From assembly GCA_010909725.1 (NCBI GenBank), contig JAACMV010000007.1:372001-436000 (forward strand): DNA of 64,000 nucleotides, read 5' to 3'. The notes beneath the pieces are model-generated. The model did not search any database. It was not told the DNA's origin and saw nothing but the letters and a program-made list of their open reading frames with translations. Below, piece after piece: positions 20,881 to 32,900 of this stretch; the stretch's first letter is position 1; the number at the start of each line of letters is the position of its first letter. This DNA comes from Picochlorum sp. 'celeri' (lineage: Eukaryota; Chlorophyta; Trebouxiophyceae). Made by a program: the position numbers and the translations under genes.

Positions 20881-22932
20881 ATGTCTGATTTGGGATCCTT
20901 GGGCTTGAAATCGCATGACGAGGTGCGTTGATCGTTTTCCAATCGCATATACCTTGGCATGTGCAGTAACTATTCATCAATATCAATGCAGAGATTGCTT
21001 TTGCGTGCTGTTGAAGAGGGGGATGAGGGAAACAGCCCTGACAAGGAGGATGATCTGGCACAGAAGAGGACGGGAACGTTGCGAACGAGATCGTCGACTC
21101 GAAGAAAATTACAGATGGAAATGAACCAAGAGAATGAATTGGTGAATATTGGTGAGGAATCTGTGGAGCCGGTGTTTTCTCGCAGAGGGAAGAGAGATAG
21201 AAAAGCACTCAACGAGGCGAATACAAGGACGAGCCAGGTGCAGGCACGTTCGAGCACTGTTGGCAAGAGGAAAATGCGAGGAGGGCGTCTATCCGATGCA
21301 CATGATATCGCTGTAGTAGAGGAAGGTGAAGGACAGGGAAAGCCTTTGACAAAGATGCGCAGTGTGAAGAAGCGGGCTGCTAGGAAGGACGAGGAAACTG
21401 TTATAGAATCCAGTGTCCTGTCAGAGAGAGATGCCATGATGGTCAGAGAATCTGATGATGAAGATATCTGTATAGACGATGCAGATGTACCGCAGACTGA
21501 TGAGCACATTGTTCCTTCCCCTGAACCTGTCCATCGTCACAAATCTGTTTGCCATGATGTGGGCAGCAGAGAGCACATGTGTCGGTGGCTGACGAAAAGC
21601 CTGGCACATCCTTTGAGCATGGAAGCAAAAAGTGCATGTATTCGACCTTCACTGCAAAAAGCTGTCGATTTCATCCAAGAAAACGTGAGGAATACGATTG
21701 AGAAATCGTTCAATAACTCAATTTTGGTCATTGGAGCTCCAGGCTCGGGAAAAAGCTTGGCAGTCTCACGAGTATGCATGCAGGTTGATGAAGAATGGAA
21801 CACGGACAAAGATGATCCACAGGTTGGAATTGTTAGACTATCTGGATGGGCATTCTCGGACGAAAAGGCCTCTTTCAGAGAAATAGCACGGCAGTTGTGT
21901 GAAAAGTTACATTTGGACTTTGTCCAGACAGCTTCATACGGAGAAAATATTCAGTTCCTTCTGGCAGTTCTCAAAGCTCTTGCCGAATCCAACAAATCAG
22001 CACTTTTCATTCTAGAAGACTTTGACTTGTTTGCACACAGCAATAAGCAAACATTCTTATACTGTCTCTTAGATTCGCTGCAAAAGAGCCATGCACAGGC
22101 CATGGTGATTGGGACAACGTGCAGATACGATTGCCTCAATCTCCTGGAAAAGAGAGTAAAGTCTAGATTTAGTCATAGAAATGTCATATTGACGCCACCA
22201 ATATCCACTGGAGATTGTCAAGACAAGAATAGCAATGGTGATGCTGAGGATGGAGCATTAGCCATCTTGGAGTCCATGCTCCAACTCCCAGAGAAGGAAT
22301 ATCCCCAAACCAGTGCGGCGCGGAAGCATAATAAAAAGGTTCATGAGGCTGTCCATCACGCCAAGGTGTCTCAAGAAATGTCGAAATTCTTAGAATCCTC
22401 AAACAGCTTGCGCCAGATTGCCAACATTGCCACAAAAGCAATCGCCATGTACTGCACGCAGGCAAAGTCCACTCTATCTTCAGACATGATCCTCAAAGCA
22501 TTCAATGCGGTCAAAACAAAGTCACTTCATGGGTATGTACCGCGTATATCCCGGCTGAGCGTCCTGGACTTGACAGTTCTTGTGTCTGCCTACAAGGCAC
22601 ACACATCTCGTGCTGATGGGCTTTTGAACTTTGAAATGATCCACCATGAGTTCCGATCATATGCTACATCGGGAGATCACGTAGACAATTATTCCAAAGC
22701 AGCAGCAAGCAAGGCGTTTGAGCACCTCATATCCCAGGGAATAATAACCTTTTCAAGAGAGAGATCAGGCCCTCTCTGCCGGAGAGATAGAAACTTTGCC
22801 TCAGTCCTACTCCAAATCACCCGACAGGAGTTGATCGAAGGATTGAAATTCCACAAGCAATGCCCGATGAGACTGAGAGAATGGTGCACAAAGGAAGGAG
22901 GACCGCGGATGACTGCAACATCATTCCTGTAG
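20881..22932 (+). CDS. ORC4: Origin recognition complex subunit 4 with long N-terminal extension
   Basis: Two exons (20881-20922 and 20992-22932), with a 69-base GT-AG intron, give 660 residues. Residues 1-205 are a charged disordered extension. The AAA+ core follows: Walker A VIGAPGSGKSLAV (about 262), Walker B FILEDFDLFAHSNKQTFLY, and VIGTTCRYDCLNLLEKRVKSRFSHR, which is diagnostic for ORC4. The C-terminal winged helix follows (DLTVLVSAYKAH). ORC marks replication origins and loads MCM helicase. The core is typical; the extension makes it about 220 residues longer than human ORC4. Confidence 0.92.
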
Positions 22933-23096
22933 AAAGATGAGTCCAGACTCAACCGAGTCTGGGATGGATACTCGAGTCGATCACTCCAACGCACGCTGTA
23001 ATAAAACCATATACTACTTCACCATATAGAAATATCGTTTATTTATTTCCAAGAAAGGAATCAGAGCATCTACACGGATATTCTTGGTGCGACGAT

Positions 23097-24227
23097 ATGT
23101 CCAGCCTGACAACGATGACCTCCCAAGCCCTCCGCGGCTCTGGCATCACAGCAAGAAAGAACAATAGATCTCGTGCCTTGCAAGTCAAAGCAATGGCCGG
23201 AACTGGTCGATTCTTCGTAGGAGGTGCGCATTGTGCTCAGTGGCTGAATGTTCTGGATAAGGTGACGAGTATCTCTTGCGCCCCAGTACGGGTTTACTTG
23301 GCTGATTTACAACCCTATAAGCATACTGACATTAATTGTGTGATATATATGCCATCAGATGGGTCATCTTCCAACGTCGCTCATCATCGTGCCCTTGTGG
23401 TCATGTTGTGCCTTGTGCAGGAAATTGGAAATGCAATGGGACAGTCGAATCTGTAAATCAATTGGTGAAGGATTTGAACTCTGGTACGTTGCGATGCATC
23501 CATCCATGCAGGATATCACTGGCTGATATGCCATGCTATTCATGTGTCTGCAGGAAGCATTCCATCCGATGTTGACGTTGTCATCGCCCCTACATTCGTC
23601 CATCTCGAGACAGTTCGACAGAATATCACTGGACCATATGAAATAGCAGCACAGAATTGCTGGACTGGCAAAGGAGGAGCCTTCACTGGGGAAATCTCTG
23701 CAGAAATGATCAAGGACATGGACATCCCATGGGTCATTCTCGGCCATTCTGAGCGTAGATCTCTCTGTGGAGAATCGGTCGACGTCGTTGGAACAAAGGT
23801 TGAATATGCGCTGAGCCAAGGGCTCAAAGTGATAGGTTGCATTGGAGAGACCTTGGAGGAGAGGGAAAGTGGAGAAATGTTCAACGTGTTGAATGAACAA
23901 TTGGAGCCCATTGTGAAGGCTGTGGACGATTGGTCAAACGTTGTCATCGCATACGAACCAGTATGGGCCATTGGAACCGGTGTTGTGGCCACCCCAGACC
24001 AAGCCCAAGAGGCCCATGCATTTGTCCGCTCTTGGTTGTCTGACCACATCGGCAAAGACACGGCAGAGAGCGTACGAATCCTCTACGGAGGATCAGTCAA
24101 TGACGGAAACTGCGTGGAACTCGCTAAGAAGGAGGATGTTGATGGATTTCTGGTCGGAGGAGCCTCATTGAAAGGAGATTCATTTGTTCAGATTTGCAAC
24201 GCCAATAAAGCATCCGCAACAGCGTAA
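23097..24227 (+). CDS. TPI: Triosephosphate isomerase, plastid form
   Basis: Three exons (23097-23223, 23421-23483, 23554-24227), with GT-AG introns of 197 and 70 bases, give 287 residues. A presequence of about 35 residues rich in Ser, Arg and Ala precedes GTGRFFVGG. The core has the catalytic Lys in GNWKCNG (split across the first splice), the catalytic His in WVILGHSERR, the catalytic Glu in IAYEPVWAIGTG, and the phosphate loops YGGSVNDGN and FLVGGASLKG. It interconverts DHAP and GAP in the Calvin cycle and glycolysis. The transit-like presequence and plant-type sequence suggest the plastid. TGTAA lies 49 bases past the stop. It converges on YOS1. Confidence 0.95.
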
Positions 24228-24275
24228 ATTTTCCATCCTTTTTCAGTCTTGGTTCAATACTTGATACAATTTCTA

Positions 24276-24280
24276 TGTAA
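24276..24280 (+). terminator. TGTAA poly(A) signal, TPI
   Basis: TGTAA lies 49 bases after the TPI stop and 10 bases beyond the stop of the convergent YOS1 gene. The call rests on motif and position. Confidence 0.4.
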
Positions 24281-24289
24281 TTGACATGA

Positions 24290-24698
24290 TCAACCAATCA
24301 CCAGTTTCAGAAATATCACCAGAATATTCAACACCACCAGTGGCATTCTCATATACGTGGCAGCATGCAACGTCCCTATAATCTGATGCTTCAACGCCCC
24401 AGGACCCTCTCCTATAGAATTCTGACCCAACTGAGAAAACCCCCATCCATCTACACACACACATGGATGCCATCAGGACTACACACAACCACCCTGCAAC
24501 CCAAAGAGGAAGAAGAACAATCCCACGTACATTTCTCGAGAACACGCTTCTCATTCAGAATAGCACCCGCATTAAATAATAATAAAGCACCCTGTAGCTC
24601 ATATGAGAGACAATCATACAGCTCATAGACACAAGGAGGTGTTGTTGGGATCACACAAAGAGACAAACCTGTAACAGAGTCCACAGAGACATTGTCAT
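24290..24698 (-). CDS. YOS1: YOS1/IER3IP1-like ER-Golgi transport protein
   Basis: A small gene hidden by introns. Exons 24669-24698, 24531-24591 and 24290-24450 join through GT-AG introns of 77 and 80 bases with consistent phase to give 83 residues. The spliced protein begins MTMSLWTLLQ, then GALLLFNAGAILNEKRVLEKY, GWGFSQLGQNS and ends RMPLVVLNILVIFLKLVIG. That matches the length and layout of Yos1: an N-terminal hydrophobic helix, a soluble middle and a C-terminal helix. Yos1 works with Yip1/Yif1 in COPII vesicle traffic. No exon alone is long enough to stand out. Confidence comes from the continuous similarity across both splices. Confidence 0.88.
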
Positions 24699-25029
24699 CC
24701 TAACGATCAGTCATTATCAATTCAAAAGACAACGTCTCTGGTACCAAACACGTGCTCGTCCTAGCCTGGCCTCTGACTATTTTTAATCTATCCATTTACG
24801 GCATATATCTATTTATCGATGGATCCGCCATCCACATCGCCATGATGATTAGATCGGGATCCACCTGATTGCCATATCTTTAAACAGTTGATAGAAACTA
24901 TTGTGAGTTGTCCACTAGCACGAGAGCAATCAGTTGACTACCGTTCCAGTGACATTGCTGCGTTGCATTCAATCGTTCCTTCGTTTATTCGACTGACTCA
25001 CTCGGTATTTAACCAGATACAGTATCACT
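24699..25029. promoter_or_regulatory. Divergent promoter region, YOS1 and PA2G4
   Basis: A 331-base spacer between outward-facing starts. It contains AT-rich stretches around 24778-24820 (TTTTTAATC, TATTTATCG) and no coding signal. Confidence 0.4.
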
Positions 25030-26416
25030 ATGTCTGATTATGAATATGATCAAGAGGTATGAGGGGTATCGATGGGTGTGGTGGCTGCACGGCACCGTTG
25101 GAAATGCCATGGACTCATTCGATTATGACGTGTATGTCTGCAGAGTCTTGATGAGGGTCTTGATAACCCAGATGTTGTGACTAAATACAAAGCTGCAGCC
25201 AAAATTGTGAACAGTACGTTGCTGATGAGGGTGGCAGACGGGTTTCATGAGGTGTCGGCGACTGCGAGCGATGTGACGAATGACACGGTGTTTGTTATGT
25301 GTAGATGCAATTGCTGCTGTTGTTGAGAAATGCAAGGCAGGGGCCAAGGTTGTGGACTTGTGCGATGCTGGGGATTCTTTTGTGACTGAGTAGGTTGCTG
25401 AGTGGGGTTGAGTTGATGGATGCCTGTACTATAATGCATGTGTGTGTGTGTCATGTAGGCATGTCGCCAAGGAGTTTAAAGGAAAGGATATCGAAAAGGG
25501 TATTTCTGTTCCAACCTGTATATCTGTGAATCATTGCGTGGGACACTTTTCTCCTTTGAATGACTGTACTCAGGAGCTCAAGGACGGGGATATGGTGAAG
25601 ATTGACTTGGGATGCCACATTGATGGGTACACTGTGCAGGCGGCCCATACAGTTGTTGTTCAGAGTGGTGATGCACCAATTACTGGTAGAGCTGCTGATG
25701 TCATGCAAGCCACCTCGATGTGCTATGAGGCTGCTGCTCGTTTGATAAAGCCTGGGAAAAAGGTGGCTGACGTTGCTCCAGTGCTAGCAAAGATTGCAGA
25801 GGCGTATGGCTGCAACCACATAGAGGGGGTCATGTCGAACCAGATGTCGCGATTTATCATCGATGCCGGTAAGGTGGTGTTGAACAGACCTCAGCCAGAC
25901 CAGAGGGTGGAAGATGAGGAGTTTGAGGAGGGTGAGGTGTACTCCATTGACATGATTGTGTCTACAGGGGACGGAAAGCCAAAGATGGCTGATGAGAAGG
26001 AAACAACTGTTTTCAAGCGTGCATTAGAAACCCAATATCAACTCAAGATTAAGGCTTCTAGAGAATTGTTTGCCGAGATTAATAAAAAGTACCCAACCAT
26101 GCTGTTCTCTCTCAGAGGCATCGATGGTACCGCTGGAAAGACCCGTTTGGGACTTGCAGACTGTTTGAATCATGGACTCTTGCACGCCTTCCCAGTAACG
26201 TATGAGAAGGAGGAGGATTTGGTGGCTCAGGTGAAGGGAACCTTTTTGTTGATGCCCAATGGAAGTGACAGACTGAACCAATTCCCACAGCAGACTGTCC
26301 AATCCGACAAGTCAGTGGATGATGAAGAGATCAAGGCTCTGTTGTCCACATCATTGAAGAAGAAGAAGGGCAAGAAGGCGAAGAAGGCTGCCGCTGCTGC
26401 TGCTGCAAGCTCATGA
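25030..26416 (+). CDS. EBP1: PA2G4/EBP1-like proliferation-associated protein
   Basis: Four exons (25030-25056, 25144-25213, 25305-25389, 25459-26416), with introns of 87, 91 and 69 bases, give 379 residues. Spliced order is MSDYEYDQE, SLDEGLDNPDVVTKYKAAAKI, AIAAVVEKCKAGAKVVDLCDAGD, then HVAKEFKGKDIEKGISVPTCISVNHCVGHFSP. The fold is that of methionine aminopeptidase (pita-bread), but the metal ligands are not conserved in this family, so it is a non-enzymatic ribosome- and RNA-binding regulator of growth. The C-terminus is a poly-Lys/Ala tail typical of EBP1. Three introns crowd the first 60 codons. TGTAA lies 93 bases past the stop. Confidence 0.95.
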
Positions 26417-26509
26417 TGGCACTCTATTCGGTCAGTAGTAGAATGCGCATGAGTCTCAAATTTTCTCACACCCACAAGACAGATGAATTACAAGTAATAT
26501 GTAAAATTC

Positions 26510-26514
26510 ATATG
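26510..26514 (+). terminator. TGTAA poly(A) signal, PA2G4
   Basis: TGTAA lies 93 bases after the PA2G4 stop and before the ClpS start. It is the first TGTAA on this strand in the spacer. Confidence 0.3.
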
Positions 26515-26624
26515 CGTAGTGGAGTACCGATGCGTCTCATTTCCGCACCTGTGGGTACAAGTGAGGTCCGTGGAGACACGCATCCGTTGACAACGGTGTA
26601 TTCAATGTATACAGGGATGGTACC

Positions 26625-27053
26625 ATGACGATGTTGTATATTGTGCAGAAAGTAGGTCATATTGGGTGGCAAGCGCCGTCATATGGGGTCACACTGAAAA
26701 CGAGGACATGTGTGGCCTCAAGACAGGGAGTGGTTTCACGAGCAGGAATGGGAGGAGGGGTTGTTGAGCGACCGACGCTTCCAGGTTTGACTCCAAACAA
26801 AGAACAGCAGCGCAAGAGGCCTCCTATATACAAAGTATTGCTTCATAACGACGATTACAATAAGAGGGAGTATGTTGTCCAAGTTCTTCTCAAGGTTGTG
26901 GAAGGATACACTGTGGAGGATGCGTTGAATGTGATGCAAGAGGCTCATATTCATGGTATGGCTGTAGTTATAGAGTGCTCACAGGAGAAGGCTGAGGAAA
27001 CGTGCGAGGGGATCAGGAATAGTGGCTTGCTTTGTACCATAGAGCCTAGGTGA
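26625..27053 (+). CDS. CLPS: ClpS, plastid Clp protease adaptor
   Basis: A single exon of 142 residues. The first 60 residues are a transit-like sequence; the mature part begins near KEQQRKRPPIYKVLLHNDDYNKREYVV. The Asn-Asp pair that binds the N-degron amino group is present (HNDDY). The conserved helix LLKVVEGYTVEDALNVMQEAHIHGMAVV carries the His of the binding pocket, and CSQEKAEE follows. ClpS delivers substrates with destabilising N-terminal residues to ClpC/ClpP. Plastid location is inferred from the presequence and plant homology. It converges on the M43-like gene, 36 bases between stops. Confidence 0.93.
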   Translation: MTMLYIVQKVGHIGWQAPSYGVTLKTRTCVASRQGVVSRAGMGGGVVERPTLPGLTPNKEQQRKRPPIYKVLLHNDDYNKREYVVQVLLKVVEGYTVEDALNVMQEAHIHGMAVVIECSQEKAEETCEGIRNSGLLCTIEPR

Positions 27054-27061
27054 TGTCAATT

Positions 27062-27072
27062 TTACAATGTAA
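27062..27072. terminator. Bidirectional poly(A) element between ClpS and the M43-like gene
   Basis: TTACA-A-TGTAA: a minus-strand and a plus-strand TGTAA signal separated by one base. The plus copy (27068-27072) is 15 bases past the ClpS stop. The minus copy (27062-27066) is 24 bases past the M43-like stop. Both are at sensible distances, so one 11-base element could define both 3' ends. Confidence 0.5.
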
Positions 27073-27089
27073 TACATTCATTTTCATCT

Positions 27090-29800
27090 TTATATCCGTA
27101 CTAAAGTTGTACCAACGTGAATATTGCATATTTTTGAAAAACCTGAAACAGTTAGAGATGATGCTGATATTGAGGGGACGCGAGAGAGAATACTCGTGCG
27201 GTCAGGCAGGGATGCTGTGGTGTTCCACAGCGTGATGTCAGATTCATCGAGAAGTTTGATTTGCACGGCGTCTCCCTGTCCAAGCAGTATAATTGCATTG
27301 ATATTAGTCTCATCCTGCATTATATTGGATGCTGTGTCGTAAGAGCCATACAAAGCCAAGGGTTCATTATATCTATAAAACATACCTTGAAGTACACCTT
27401 CCAGTAGGACTCGACATCCTTTCTCACTGTGATGCACGAGTCGTCATTGTTGTCTAGAGCTCGTATATACTGATCTTCAATACTTGGAGGGTATATCTCT
27501 TGTGAACTTAGAGAGGCCAATGTGGCCAGAGCAACAAGTTCATATGCATACACGTGTGCATTGCATAGAGTCACTGGTCGTTCAAGAGGGCCACTGTACT
27601 TTGCCTGAATCGTATTTGCTTTGACAAGGGATTCTTTTCTACATCCAACAACCTCGAGGCTTCCTGGCACGACAAGAGCATCGTTTGAACAGAAATCTAT
27701 TGCTTCACTAGAATTGCCATGTATAGATTGCGTCCCTCCTGCCAGTGAAAATGACACCCTCAGGGGGATCACTGCGTTGGGAGACATACACATTTGAAGC
27801 GCTTGTGCTGCGTTTCGAAGAAAATTTGAATCGCTGGTGAAGCTTGCCATGGTTGTCGCGCATGCAGCGTATTCAAATTGTAAAGAATGAATCAGAAATG
27901 GTCTTGTAAGTTTCAAGCCCCATCGCTCCTTCTTCCCTGCCTGTGTTGAAGAGCAGCCTTCTAAAATGTTTTCCGAGGAAGAGATGGACTTGTCTGCTGT
28001 TAGTCCTCCCATGGTGCTTGATTGCCATACCGAAAGAATTGCGCCAACATTTGAGATGCTGTCACTCTCACCTAATTCAATCTCTGTACTTGATGACAGA
28101 ATTGAAATGTGTTCTAGGCATAAGTTTGACAATCCATTTCCTAGTATGACAATTTTGATGGACGTTCCTTGCAAGACCTCCCGGCATAGAATAACTTTTG
28201 TTAGACTATCAAGCGGGACAAACTCCTCTGTGCAGTTTTGGTACGTGCCTGATGATGATGCCACCTGGACAAGTCCATGCACAGGCTTGTCAATTGAAGT
28301 TTTAGATACTGAGGCCAGTTCTTGCATCAATTCTATTCCAACGATTGGAACTGTTGATTTCAATTCCCCAATCCAGAAAGTGGTGTTCTCAGATTCCTTT
28401 GGGAAACATGTGGACATTGCCTTGTCATTCGAAGTCTCTCTTGTGGCAAGCATGGCATACTGGGAATTCCGTGTGAATGGATTCGAGTGCTCTATAAAAC
28501 TCAATTGTATGTCCATCACATTCACTCCTTCAAAATATCGCTGCATTTGTGATTCTAATACTGAATATTCAGGAATGTCCGATTGCCATGCCAGCTTAAA
28601 TGGCTCAGCTAATGTGTATATTGGCACTGCTTCGTCGACTTCATCATGATTCATTTTCTTCATGTATTCTATATTTCCAGAGACAATCATATCAGCCATC
28701 ATGGCATGCATACGAAGGACTTGCCCTGGCGTGAAGGTATTCCTACAAACATCTGGCGATGTGTCCATGTACAAATTCCCTGGGAGGAAGAGATGCTCGC
28801 CATCAACCCTCGATGGATCACAAAATGGCGTCTGTTTCAAAGCACAGCCCTCACTTCCTCTATATACTGGTTGAGTATCGGCGATGAAATCGCCATCTAT
28901 TTTGCAGGTCTCATAGCTTGGAAAGGGATGAGCAAGCCCAAACATATGGCCCATCTGGTGCACTAAGCTCGTCGGAGAATAATTTAAAGCACTCAACCTA
29001 GTGTATATAACTCCCAACTCCATTTTACCCGACTTGGAAAGATGAAATTTCTCATCCCCAGATTCAAACGAATCTCCATACACTGCAGAGAGTCCATTCA
29101 CCTCCTCCAAATTGCATACAAAGACCACCAGGGAAGAAAATGAGTTCATCTGCCCCAATAAGTCTCTTGTAAAACCTCTATCATGGCAATTCGACTCGGT
29201 TTTCTCATCAACATGAACGAAATACACGCCCCTACCATGCAGAGTGAAGAGCACATTTGCTCCAGCAAAAGCCTTGTTTAATGCTGCCATTTGCTTCTCC
29301 ACAATTCCTTCGGTCCGGCTTTTATCAATAACTGAATATGAGTGGAGCACCCAGAATGAAATAGAGACAGAGAATTGCGACAAATTCCCCAAAATCTCCT
29401 TTCCCTCTTGTAGCGATAGTGAGGAAACCTCCTTCCCAAACAATGCTGTTTCCGCCCCAAGAGCCGAGTCTTCGTACCGATCCCTGTCATGAAGATGATT
29501 CTGACAGTCTATGTTAACGACATCATGGTCCTGGGCACCCAGCTGGGGAACTCCTTCGTCATTTCTCAAGACATCTGAATAGTGCTGCTGTTCTGACAAC
29601 CTGGCGTTGGGAACGATTGCTCCAACAATAATCAGGGCGATCCCAGCCAAGATCATTGATATCCCAAGAACACCTAAAACCGATGATCTGCGGAGCCAGG
29701 CCATCCCGCAGTGGATACCTGAGCTTTGCACAAGTTGACTTGTCTCTTGCGCACCACCGGTGCCACGAGTCAAACTCATTCCCCTTCCACCTCGAGCCAT
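27090..29800 (-). CDS. Membrane-anchored M43 (pappalysin/cytophagalysin)-like protein, catalytic Glu replaced
   Basis: Two exons (27386-29800 and 27090-27314), with a 71-base GT-AG intron in phase 0, give 879 residues from the ATG at 29800. Residues 42-64 are one transmembrane segment with no cleavage site evident, so type II anchoring is likely. The protease-like region (about 145-360) has ISFWVLHSYSV, the zinc motif HQMGHMFGLAH (residues 281-291) and the Met-turn region NLYMDTSPDVCRNTFTPGQVLRMH. All this fits M43, but HExxH reads HQxxH: the catalytic Glu is Gln (codon at 28955-28957, CAG where GAG is expected). The three zinc His residues remain. The 500-residue C-terminal part is extracellular-like and unrecognised. 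Confidence 0.8.
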
Positions 29801-29975
29801 AGAGCCATCTTTATTTATAAACAACCATGTGATTCAAAACTAGGTATTTTCAAGGCCAAAGTCAAAGTCACAGGCTCCCTCAAACGCGCATTCAACGCTG
29901 CTTCTCCAACGGGGATGGTCACTGACAGAAAATCATACAGAACCTTACACGTAGTACTATGGTGTAAATTTTATT

Positions 29976-32900
29976 TTATTCAAGAGTGAGGACGGATGCC
30001 AAATATGAGATCTCCTTTCGATCGCCGACCCAATCGCTGAAGTTCTCCTCACTCCCTGATTCCAAAAAGGCCCTGAAAGCAATCAAATAAAAATACCTTT
30101 GCAGATAATGCAGCCCCAAGCGCTTCGCGAAGGATGCATCTGCAGGATCAACTTGATCGATGGACTCTTCTTCGGATATCCTTTTGCATTCGAGGATATC
30201 CTGTGTGATGCTCCCAATCGATTGACACCTTTCTATTGCATCATCCACCGCCTTTTTGGCATCTCCTCCCCGAGGGAGCGCACGCAAGAGGTTCATTATG
30301 CCTCTATATTCCCCTGCTTCGATGGATCTAGATAAATCAAATGTCTCAGAGTCATTTCTCACGAGGCTGGAGGGTTGTGTTGAGCTTTCCCCGTTTGATT
30401 GATGAGACAAGGCTGTTGGGGCAGTAAGGCATGTGCTAGCAAAGGTAGCGGAAAATCTGGCACTGCTTCCTGTGCTTGTTCGAGATAAGAAGACATAGTA
30501 TGTATTTTTGTTGATCTTCTTACTGGGAAGGCCGACATGTGCATGCAATTGGTCGAGATCCTGTGTCTGTGGGGTTCTCTCTCTCGACATTGGCACTCTC
30601 TTGTACTCCAAGTTGTATCCTTCCGCTGCCAAGCCCAAGAATACTTCCGCTGGTGTCCAAAGACCCTGCATGTACATTTTATAGGGTTATACAATTATCT
30701 TCGACAGGCAATACGGTTGTATTATGAAGATCAACATACCGAGTCTATGTCACCTCCTTCTCCTGTTGTTTCCCAGAATGCAGAGACAAAGGTTGTTGGC
30801 TGGTATGCAGTGGTTTTCGTGATATCTTCTCCTCTGTCATCCCTCTGCATTTGATTTCCGAAGGAATTGAACTTGGCCAAGTTGAATGTTCGATTTTCTG
30901 ACTCAAAAGACAGGCGAGCTAGTGGAGCTGCCTTCTCATCTTCTCTATGGAGCAAGACCTTTCCTCCCCAAGCAATTGATTCATTGATCATATCTGTCCG
31001 CAATCGCCTCTCTAGATCTTCAATCTTGACTGCCTTTATTCCGGCATGATGCAAAGCAGCTGCCGGCATTTCCAGCTCTCTTCTCATGTAGGCTGTCCCA
31101 TTCACATAGAGGACCAGTTCCTCTCGAAGATCTGTGAAAACAACGCGCGCATGTCCACCAGAAAGAGCTCCAATCTTTTTCATAAATTGTCTAAGGCCAG
31201 ATATTGTTGCATTCCCAAAAGTGAAAATCGGTTGCTGATTCACTTTTCTCATATCTGATATACCTTTCACAAGTAAGTCTTTTGGAACATTTGTTCCATC
31301 TGTATTCTTTTGGAGCGTGTAGCTCTTCAGAATTGTTCTCTTGCCGATTGTGTGACCTCTTCTTCTGAGCAAAATTCTCCGCGCCTCCGAAATAGACACG
31401 TGGTGATCACTGCTTGGCTCCTCAGTGTAATCATTGCTAGAATATTGTGGTATGAGATCTGGTGCAACTGGGACTGGCGCAAGGGCCCCAGCAGGGTTCA
31501 GATGGATTCCATCGATTGATGAAGTTATGTCCGTCCGTGCTAGCAACCAATCTTCGAAAGTAAGCGATCTACCTTTCTGGCGGCATTCATGGAGGTAGAC
31601 ACTGAATGCAATAAGCATACAGTACCGCTCCATGTACGCTGAGCCCCTTTGGAAAGCGCTATGTCGACTCTGTAATTCTGGTCGGAAAAACGTTTCGACA
31701 GATTTTGGCTTTCTGTATCGCATGATCGCTGTTCTTAGGTTTACTAGAACACCACAAGCATCAATGACTTCATCAACTTCTGCTTTTGCCTCCATCCCTC
31801 TTTCAAGAGTGCGAGTGAACCTCCTAACGCCAATATATTCACCATTTTCCATATTTTTCTTCTCAGGATCCACTGATGGAGTTCCTGACATCAGCAGAGA
31901 CGTCCTTGGTGTTTCCACAAAAGGTCCCTGAAGCTCATAGGCATCACCCTCGTCTGAGCTGTTTCGTCGAGGAGAATTCCCTCCAATGTCCTCATCAAGC
32001 CTCTCCAAGGTATCAACTTTTTCCAGAGCTGATGCATTAGGTACTGCAGCTCCATTGAGGTGCATTCTCAGAAGAGCGCCAATACACATCCCTGTCGTTG
32101 TTCTTCCTCCTCCAAGTTGGCATGTATAAATCAAAGCATCATTTGGTCTTGCAGCCGCTGCAGCGCCATAAAACAAGTCAAAATCTTTTGGCTTTGGACA
32201 AGTGCCATCTGTTAAAGGAATTCTGATGAAATTGACTCTATAATTTTCTGCCTGTAACTTTTCCAGAACCTGTCGAGGTGTCTCAACAAGCATACTATCC
32301 ACAATCTTGACAATTTTGTCCTTCAAAATCCGATTACCATCCGCCAGAATCTCCTCCACAGTCACAATCATTTCACCATCATACTCAGAAGCTTCATGAA
32401 TCACGTCCTCTCGTAACCTCTGTTCCATTTGATCAAGCCTCTGTGCATCAATACCTCTGTACTCCATCAAATTTTTGAACGGTCTAGATGCTTCCCTCAG
32501 GACATATGGATCGCCATTAATATAAATGACAGGTTCCTCTCTCATCATATGCCAAACTGCGTAATTATTGGAACTGTCTCCTGGGCCTGCACCAACAGAG
32601 TCCAGGACCCGTTTGATCCCATCTACAGTTGCAATAGCACCCCCATACACATGTATCCCAGGGCTTTTCAGTCCCCTAAAATTCGGAGCACCTTCTATTT
32701 CACATTTTAGCCTCGAACTCTGGCATCCTTTAAAGTGATCCAATTTCAGTATTGTGTGAGGACCAAGCACGGACCCAGGTCTATGAGCAATATGCTCTGC
32801 AAAGGACTCTTCTCTCTCAACCAATGCCTCATTATCTTTCCCTTTCTCATCAAAATTCAAGGCAGAAAGAGGATTAGCACGCAAAAGCCTCTCCAAAATC

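Noticed and set aside
23224..23420. Coding continuation through the first TPI intron
   Set aside because: The conserved GNWKCNG is restored only by removing this segment, which has GT-AG ends.
27966..28649. Antisense frame of 227 codons opposite the M43-like gene
   Set aside because: Shadow of the real coding strand; no domain and no promoter or poly(A) context.
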